Origin: Rutstroemia sp. NJR-2017a BVV2
Taxonomy: Eukaryota; Ascomycota; Leotiomycetes; Helotiales; Rutstroemiaceae
Assembly (NCBI GenBank): GCA_002946415.1
Contig: NJPS01000035.1
Span: 62,001 to 126,000 of the forward strand
Reading direction: 5' to 3'
DNA: 64,000 nucleotides
Below are positions 58,619 through 64,000 of this stretch, in pieces. Every line of letters starts with the position of its first letter. Within the stretch, counting starts at the first letter, position 1. Both the position numbers and the translations under genes were made by a program. Under the pieces are notes generated by a model that ran no database searches, had not been told where the DNA came from, and was given only the letters and a program-made list of their open reading frames with translations.

Positions 58619-59501
58619 TGTGCTTTCGAAGATGGAATATGTTATCAGGCCAGGTAGATGCTGACAAAATGAAAAGTGATGAGAATTTGTACCAGAGAAG
58701 AAGAAGAAATGTATGATGTCGCTGACTTTAAAGCTTTTCTGAACAGGGGACAAACTCTATATGTACTGGTGAGGCTGTCAAGAAAGGAAGACACAAGTGT
58801 CCACACAGAAACTTGCAAGACAAAGGGAGAGCAGCTGGGCGTCCTTGCAGGTCCATGCCGAGGAAGTATGGAGAGTTCGGTCCCCGATTCGTGCTGTACC
58901 AGAGTCCATCATGCTTCTGCAGTGTTGACACTTCAAAAGAGCCAGGATAGGAGCGGGGCGAACGTAACCCAAGTTGTTACGGTGTGCAGGAGTCTAGAAA
59001 CCTGGAACGCATGAGTACTGTAGTTCTACCAGCATTAAACTTGTTGATTTCTGTGGCGCTTAACGCCAGGTTTGGGTCTAGTACGTGGGACGGAAGCTGA
59101 AGTGTGCGACTGCATCAAAAAAGGAATCAAATGAACAATTCCAATCTGTTTGCAGAATAGCGTGTGGTTGAGGTTTTGCTTACAGCCTGTCATAACCTTA
59201 ACGGGCGACACGGTGCGGGCGGCAGGCGGGACGGGATACTCCCCGCCTCCTGAATACTTCATAGCGCAGCCACCGCCACAAATCTCCCACAGGCACGATT
59301 CTAAGTAGTCCGAATATCACGCTTGAGGTAGAAGCTTCACTCTCGTGCATAGGGCACATTTGGCCAGACTATAAAGCCATCGGTATTCATGGGTGCCTCA
59401 GGCCCCTAGCTATATGTAGGAAGGTGTTAAACCGATCGCAAAGCCGCGTGTTGATTGGACACTCTAAAAGCTGCTCAGAACTAGCGTGGAACTTACAACT
59501 A
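58619..59501. other. Intergenic, upstream region of the 241-aa gene
   Basis: Several overlapping short frames (58676-59262) without domain signatures. Nothing else recognised. Confidence 0.5.
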
Positions 59502-59659
59502 CTTTGGTAGTTGGCCGAATAAAGGTTAAGTTTATTCCGGTAGATTCTATCAACATGAGTAGTTTTATCGGATCAGATCGTTAAGATCATATAATACTGG
59601 AGAATTTTAACAAACAACCAGGGTATACGTATTAACCTTTATTCGGCCAACTACTAAAG
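59502..59659. mobile_element. Short MITE of 158 bp
   Basis: 26-bp terminal inverted repeats with one mismatch (left begins ctttggtagttggccgaata, right ends tattcggccaactactaaag). TA flanks both sides (59500-59501 and 59660-59661). The interior is AT-rich and non-coding. Confidence 0.88.
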
Positions 59660-59846
59660 TATATCCAATTAGCCATGCAGTTGTTAGCAAAGAGCGTATT
59701 TTGATTGGGGTCGCCTGAACCCCTGGTAGTATGGAAGTAAAGGGGATACAAGTTAGATTAAGGCAAAATTCGGTATGACTTCCAGGCTAGAGATCTGTCG
59801 TATCCCTACCCTACATAAATCTCTGGGGTACCGGAATCCTCTCAAT

Positions 59847-60123
59847 TACCACATGAGCCTAAGCGAAGGTCTAGAACGCCCATTGCGACCGTCAAAGTGG
59901 AGACTTGTTGCACTTCAGCACAGTTGTAAGTTCACCCCATTAGTCTATTTCAGCGGAGATACTTATCTCACGATACCTGCTGCATACCACATGAGCCTAA
60001 TCGAAGGTCTAGAACGCCCATTGCGACCGTAAAAGTGGAGACTTGTTGCACTTCAGCACAGTTGTAAGCTCACCCCATTCGTCTATTTCAGCGGAGATAC
60101 TCATCTCACGATAACTGCTGCAT
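59847..60123. repeat. Tandem duplication, two copies of a 138-bp unit
   Basis: The landmark taccacatgagcctaa occurs at 59847 and 59985. The units are nearly identical with a handful of substitutions and end gctgcat. It lies upstream of the lipase gene; it may be regulatory or simply a recent duplication. Confidence 0.9.
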
Positions 60124-60556
60124 GTATGTGTGCCGCATATTTGACTATTGTAACCATGCGGCAAGTACTCCAAAAGCTTGCAAGACGAGCTGAACAGACT
60201 GTCACCTCGCATCATCTTAGTCGCCTCTATTTCCAGCTTCTCTCAATGGTGCATAGATAATGCTCTTAGCTGAGGAGGGGAGGATGATTGACAAGTAGTT
60301 GCTCGCTTAGATGGCGGAGAATCAGGTCCTGCTTCCGTACTGCAGGATCGTGTTGCTTCCCTGGGTGTGCTTTTCGGAGTAACAATATTGAGGTACATGC
60401 TTTTAGATCCGGAGTGAATTCATTCTCGTGTATAAATATCACAAGTTATATCTGATGATCGCGGATTTTTGCCGCATTAACGTTCTACCCCAGTACAGCC
60501 ACTGTCGTACTCACTAAAATCAAGACTTCCATTCACAAGTCCAACATACCAGCACG
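60124..60556. promoter_or_regulatory. Promoter region of the lipase gene
   Basis: Contains a TATA-like tataaat at 60430 about 125 bp before the ATG and a pyrimidine-rich leader (cactgtcgtactcact...cttcc). No regulator site assigned. Confidence 0.4.
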
Positions 60557-61970
60557 ATGGCAATGGTCTTGAAAAGATTCGCTGTTCCGTTTACTGCGCT
60601 GATGATGAGTAAGCAGGCAAGTCTGTCGAATTTCCATGGTCTTTAAATTCTTGGTGAATGTACTAGAGTTGACTATATATCTTCTATAGCTGCATAATGC
60701 GCCAATCAAATACCGAGAGTATCATACAAAGGATCTTGAAGAGAACCTTGACGATGTTATGAAGACGCTCACGGCGGATGCGCGCGAGGCGTTGAAGCTT
60801 CCGGCCGATATTGCAATGAAGCCTTTGGTTCGTTACGAAAAGGTTGACCCCGGGGATGATAGAGTAAGTCCTTGTATATGGCATTGAGTAACATGCTTTG
60901 AATAGCGTTCTAACTTTGTGATAGGTTATTGAGCCTGATGTAAGCTCCCTTGAAGGATTTAGAGACTGCTTCTAATCACTCTTCAAAGAACCCTTCGAGG
61001 GACTTGGAAAAACCCAGATGCTATCTGTATAATATGGGCGTCATCATCAAGCCTGATCCTGACGTGACAATTATCGTTTTCCGTGGAACGCAACAAGCAT
61101 TCTTGCAAGAGTTCACGTTCAGTCTTGGAAAAACGCTCAAGAGTGCAATGGAGACTCTGACTCTGTCTAGTTTGGCGCCAAGTCTTGGTATTCCTCTAGC
61201 ATTGAAATGTGCTGGAAGAACCGCCACCCTGGAATCCTTTACAGACGGTTCTAGTCCTGTTAAATCCCTGAATGAGCAGCTCCAAAACGAGATGTCAGAC
61301 GTCAAGAGAACGGGAATCGTCATTATCGCCGGGCATAGTCTTGGGGGTGGATATGCTCAGATTGCTACAGCGCAGCTGCTAGCTATGGGGTTTAAAAACG
61401 TCCGACTCATCACTGCTGGGTCCTCAAAAGTGTTGAATGAAGCAGCCTGTGCATATTTTAAAGAGCACAAGGTGTGGGCAGAACACTATGAAATCGATTC
61501 GGATTGGATCCCTCGGCTCGACAACCTTGGATCTTGGACTAATGCCAAAACTGCCATGACCACAAGCGTAGGTTTGGCTAAAATCGCAGAGTCAATTGAA
61601 GACGCTTTTCAGGTAAGATCGGTTTACCCATGGTCTCTGACCTTATGGAAGATCCGCTGACAGATGGCACAAGTTCCCTGGAGATGTGTATCGAGCTAGT
61701 CTCCACCCGTTCTATAGTTGGAACCCTCTGTGGTCTCATGATTTGGCAGTCTACTGTGCTGGGTTCATGGGTCCAAACGCCGATAAAGTTTGGAATTCGA
61801 AGAGACCGTTGGAGCCATCACGGCCAAATGGATTGCTTGATGGCGGTTTGCAGACATTAAACTGGAACATTGGCATGGTACCCTATGAAAACATGCTAGG
61901 TCTTTACGAAGAATACATGCAGGACTTCAGAATGATGCTTAGCAAAACAGCCTTGGGGAGAAATGAGTGA
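60557..61970 (+). CDS. Class 3 lipase-like serine hydrolase
   Basis: An alpha/beta hydrolase acting on acylglycerol or phospholipid-like esters. 389 aa. Exons 60557-60616, 60690-60863, 60925-60939 (15-bp microexon), 60989-61612, 61674-61970. Intron 1 uses a GC donor (gcaagt); the others are GT-AG, 49-61 bp. Core motifs: DVTIIVFRGTQ (oxyanion strand typical of lipase_3), IVIIAGHSLGGGYAQ with the nucleophile Ser, VRLITAGSSK, and YEIDSDWIPRL with a candidate Asp. The C-terminal WNPLWSHDL supplies a candidate His. No clear secretion signal: the N-terminus VLKRFAVPFTALMMS is short and only moderately hydrophobic. Convergent with the M4 peptidase, whose stop lies 173 bp away. The microexon and the acceptor at 61673 are the least secure parts. 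Confidence 0.82.
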
Positions 61971-62142
61971 TTGCGGGCGCTACCTGGTGGCGACATCTGA
62001 AGAATGTTCACAGAGTGTTAGCGATCATTTCACCCATATTACCAGTTTCCATTCTTGTTCCTGAAATTGACGCAAGACATGTCATTCAGTGGGACGCAGT
62101 TCATATTATTGAAGTCCCAAGTAAGCAACAAGACACAATCGA

Positions 62143-63453
62143 TTACTTTGTAGTAGTTTCAGAGGCAGGCCTGCACACTCCAACATCAATCCATGCTTGC
62201 TTCACAATTTCTTCGCCTTTCGTCTTAAACAGTCTTTTCGCATGACTTGTCGTCAGTTCCGCCCAGTACTGAATAGTGTGATTGGAGCCTTTTTTGAACT
62301 CGTCATCAGTAAGCGCCTCATACCAAATCTTACCAACTGTAGTCCACGAGCAACCGCCAAACTTCAGGGCGGCAAGGTAAAAGGCATGACTTGGGATGCC
62401 CGAGTAGACATGAGGGTCATTCGTATTAGGAAGGAGCTGATCCATGGTTTTAGGTGCATACCTTCTGGGATTCTCGCTGGGATCGGCCTGGCGAAAAGTC
62501 CTAATATAGCCTTTGGTCCAGTTCTTGATGGCTAGATACTTGGGATTTAATGCATTTGGGCACATGTCCCAGTCGCTCTGGTCAACAGTGAGATTGAGAG
62601 CTTTGTGCTTCAGTATCATACCAAAGCAATCGGCAATGGATTCGTTCAAGGCGCCACTTTCAAGCTTGTATTTTTCGTAGTCCGGGTCGGTGATCAAGAC
62701 AGCTGTTCCAAGTCCAGCAGTGAATTGTACCAAGCCATGGGTGACTTCATGACCAAGAACTTCAATCTCGTAGAAGCACTCTCGATTGCAGATACCATCT
62801 CCTGCCTGTAAAAACCCTTTGAACCTCTCTTGATCCTCTTTCTGATCGCTCAGTTCCAGCATGATCATGCCTTTGCCGTAACCTCCTGTGCCAAAAAGCA
62901 TCATATTAGGCCCATCGGGCCCTCCGCACCAGTAAGCATTGTTCATATTTGTGCCGACATAGACTGAAGCCACCATCTCCATGCCGTTGCCATCGAGTGA
63001 ATTTCGATTGAAGTAATGTAAAAGGTTCCACATTTCCTGGAAACCCTGAATACATTTGGAGATTGCTGGAATATCGATTACTTCACTATGTTCTTTGCGG
63101 ACGTCCACTCCAGTAGTTGTGTCGTATAGCGGGCTTCCTGGGAGGGGTGCTCCGTCATGAAGCAAGCCGTCGATTCTGTGGGTTGATGGCATATAGCCAG
63201 ACATGCTGTAAATGCGGCAGCGAAACTGTCCGTCCTTGAAATTGGATTTTGGCGGATTCTCAAATACGTATGGTCTCTCTGTGTCTTCTGAATGTTGTGC
63301 TTGGCTAGTTGCTTGCTTTTGCAAAGATTGGACGACCACGTGAAACTGGGCGTCTTTTTTGTAGATGTGTTCCATGCCAGCTTTCTCATGCTCGGTGGCT
63401 CCCTGGTCATCGGCAACATTGCTAAGAATGGAATGTAGTTGTCCAAAGCACAT
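62143..63453 (-). CDS. Thermolysin-family (M4) metallopeptidase, protealysin-like
   Basis: A zinc endopeptidase, 436 aa, intronless. The N-terminal part (about 1-120) is a short propeptide without a signal sequence, as in protealysins, containing FRCRIYSMSGYM just before the catalytic domain. The catalytic domain shows AYWCGGPDGPNMMLFGTGG, then HEVTHG (zinc-binding HEXXH), ESGALNESIADCFG (third zinc ligand Glu plus the Ser-Asp pair) and HVYSGIPSHAFYLAALKFGG carrying the transition-state His region. The C-terminal helical lobe ends VKQAWIDVGV, the usual M4 finish. M4 enzymes are mainly bacterial; fungal members occur, and lack of introns fits horizontal transfer. Overlapping minus-strand frames are shadows. 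Confidence 0.92.
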   Translation of the reverse strand: MCFGQLHSILSNVADDQGATEHEKAGMEHIYKKDAQFHVVVQSLQKQATSQAQHSEDTERPYVFENPPKSNFKDGQFRCRIYSMSGYMPSTHRIDGLLHDGAPLPGSPLYDTTTGVDVRKEHSEVIDIPAISKCIQGFQEMWNLLHYFNRNSLDGNGMEMVASVYVGTNMNNAYWCGGPDGPNMMLFGTGGYGKGMIMLELSDQKEDQERFKGFLQAGDGICNRECFYEIEVLGHEVTHGLVQFTAGLGTAVLITDPDYEKYKLESGALNESIADCFGMILKHKALNLTVDQSDWDMCPNALNPKYLAIKNWTKGYIRTFRQADPSENPRRYAPKTMDQLLPNTNDPHVYSGIPSHAFYLAALKFGGCSWTTVGKIWYEALTDDEFKKGSNHTIQYWAELTTSHAKRLFKTKGEEIVKQAWIDVGVCRPASETTTK

Positions 63454-64000
63454 GATGTATTGTAGGTCGAGAGATGTTGATCGCTTAAGTTATGCAATGT
63501 CGAGTTGCCGAGCCGCGTGCGGAAACAGAATTGATGAACGTAAAGGCGTGGAGGAATGCCCAACCTTATATATCTCAATAGCCTCTGCCAGCGTTGCCAT
63601 TTTCATTAATTATCCTTGCGCACACTACTGTAATGCAGGCAAGCGAGCCGATCACAGGCAGTACGGAGTATCCCCTTAGCTGTGGTAGGTGTCGGGTTTT
63701 CAGATTTTAAGGTTGCTACAAGCTAATGCAGCTACCCGCGTTTAAGCGAGATCAACCGGCCAATCAAAACACCTCATTTCACCCTCATAAGAACATGAAA
63801 ATCTCTTCAGATCCCCCAATATATCTTCATTTTTCTCTCAAAGGCTCATGCCACAACCTCATACATCCCCTCTTGCCAGTGCAAAGGGGAGTGTTACAAT
63901 TATTACACTTGTATTGAGTCTCATGTCTAGAACTCGACCTCCCATTGGCTGAAGCCAACACCTTAAGTGGGGTTCTCTTCATAGGGCGGTCCTCTTGGTT
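63454..64000. other. Upstream region of the M4 peptidase gene, no other gene seen
   Basis: Contains the promoter of the peptidase gene and unremarkable sequence to the window edge. Short frames (63365-63679, 63726-63917) lack family features. Confidence 0.5.

Noticed and set aside
63078..63578. Minus-strand frame of 166 codons overlapping the M4 peptidase start
   Set aside because: A different frame of the same strand with no family resemblance; the M4 frame is complete.

Overview
This window is filamentous ascomycete (Pezizomycotina) nuclear DNA. Three things show this. Genes carry many 46-102 bp spliceosomal introns with GTRNGT donors and CTAAC/CTGAC-like branch points. The protein families are typical of that group (Zn2Cys6 regulators, NACHT NLR fragment, Hce2 effector, class 3 lipase). 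The repeats are drastically AT-enriched, with stop codons that look like C-to-T / G-to-A changes in former Gln, Arg and Trp codons, the pattern left by repeat-induced point mutation (RIP). A Leotiomycetes-like genome is plausible, but species cannot be read from the sequence. I saw no rRNA, tRNA or CRISPR.

Layout. 1-22574 is a nest of Gypsy/chromovirus retrotransposons. Element A (plus strand, 1-6857) is heavily RIPed. Element C (minus strand, 6858-18799) is heavily RIPed and is split by the younger element B (7643-14049; 183-bp LTRs, perfect GGTAC target duplication). Beyond them lie a 252-bp tandem array, a reversed solo LTR of family A and another family C LTR. A single intact gene (PaxU/TMEM53-like DUF829 hydrolase) sits at 22815-23732 between two inverted-repeat arms. 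24450-27740 is an extreme AT desert. At about 27740 the sequence switches to normal composition.

28180-35390 carries an NLR fragment, a frameshifted cytochrome P450, a Zn2Cys6 regulator and a divergent 14-TM-type MFS exporter. This could be the remains of a small metabolite locus. 35562-42345 is accessory DNA: two RIP-inactivated Tc1/mariner elements with clear terminal inverted repeats and TA duplications, Copia LTR pieces with a gag fragment, and between them a secreted Hce2-domain effector gene.

44696-50830 is an intact three-gene group: a fructosyl-amine oxidase (amadoriase), a divergently transcribed Zn2Cys6 regulator and an MFS transporter. I infer an inducible system for uptake and oxidation of Amadori products (sugar-amino acid adducts). 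51266-52566 is a dead sugar transporter interrupted by a precise solo LTR, followed by a 487-bp MITE.

53273-63453 is the least familiar part. Three unrecognised proteins, two of them large and helix-rich, lie on the minus strand. Beside them are a class 3 lipase and a thermolysin-family (M4, protealysin-like) metallopeptidase that lacks a signal peptide. This is the best candidate for an undescribed system, but its function is unknown and the grouping may be coincidental. Gene models below are hand-spliced from reading frame, donor/acceptor and branch-point evidence.
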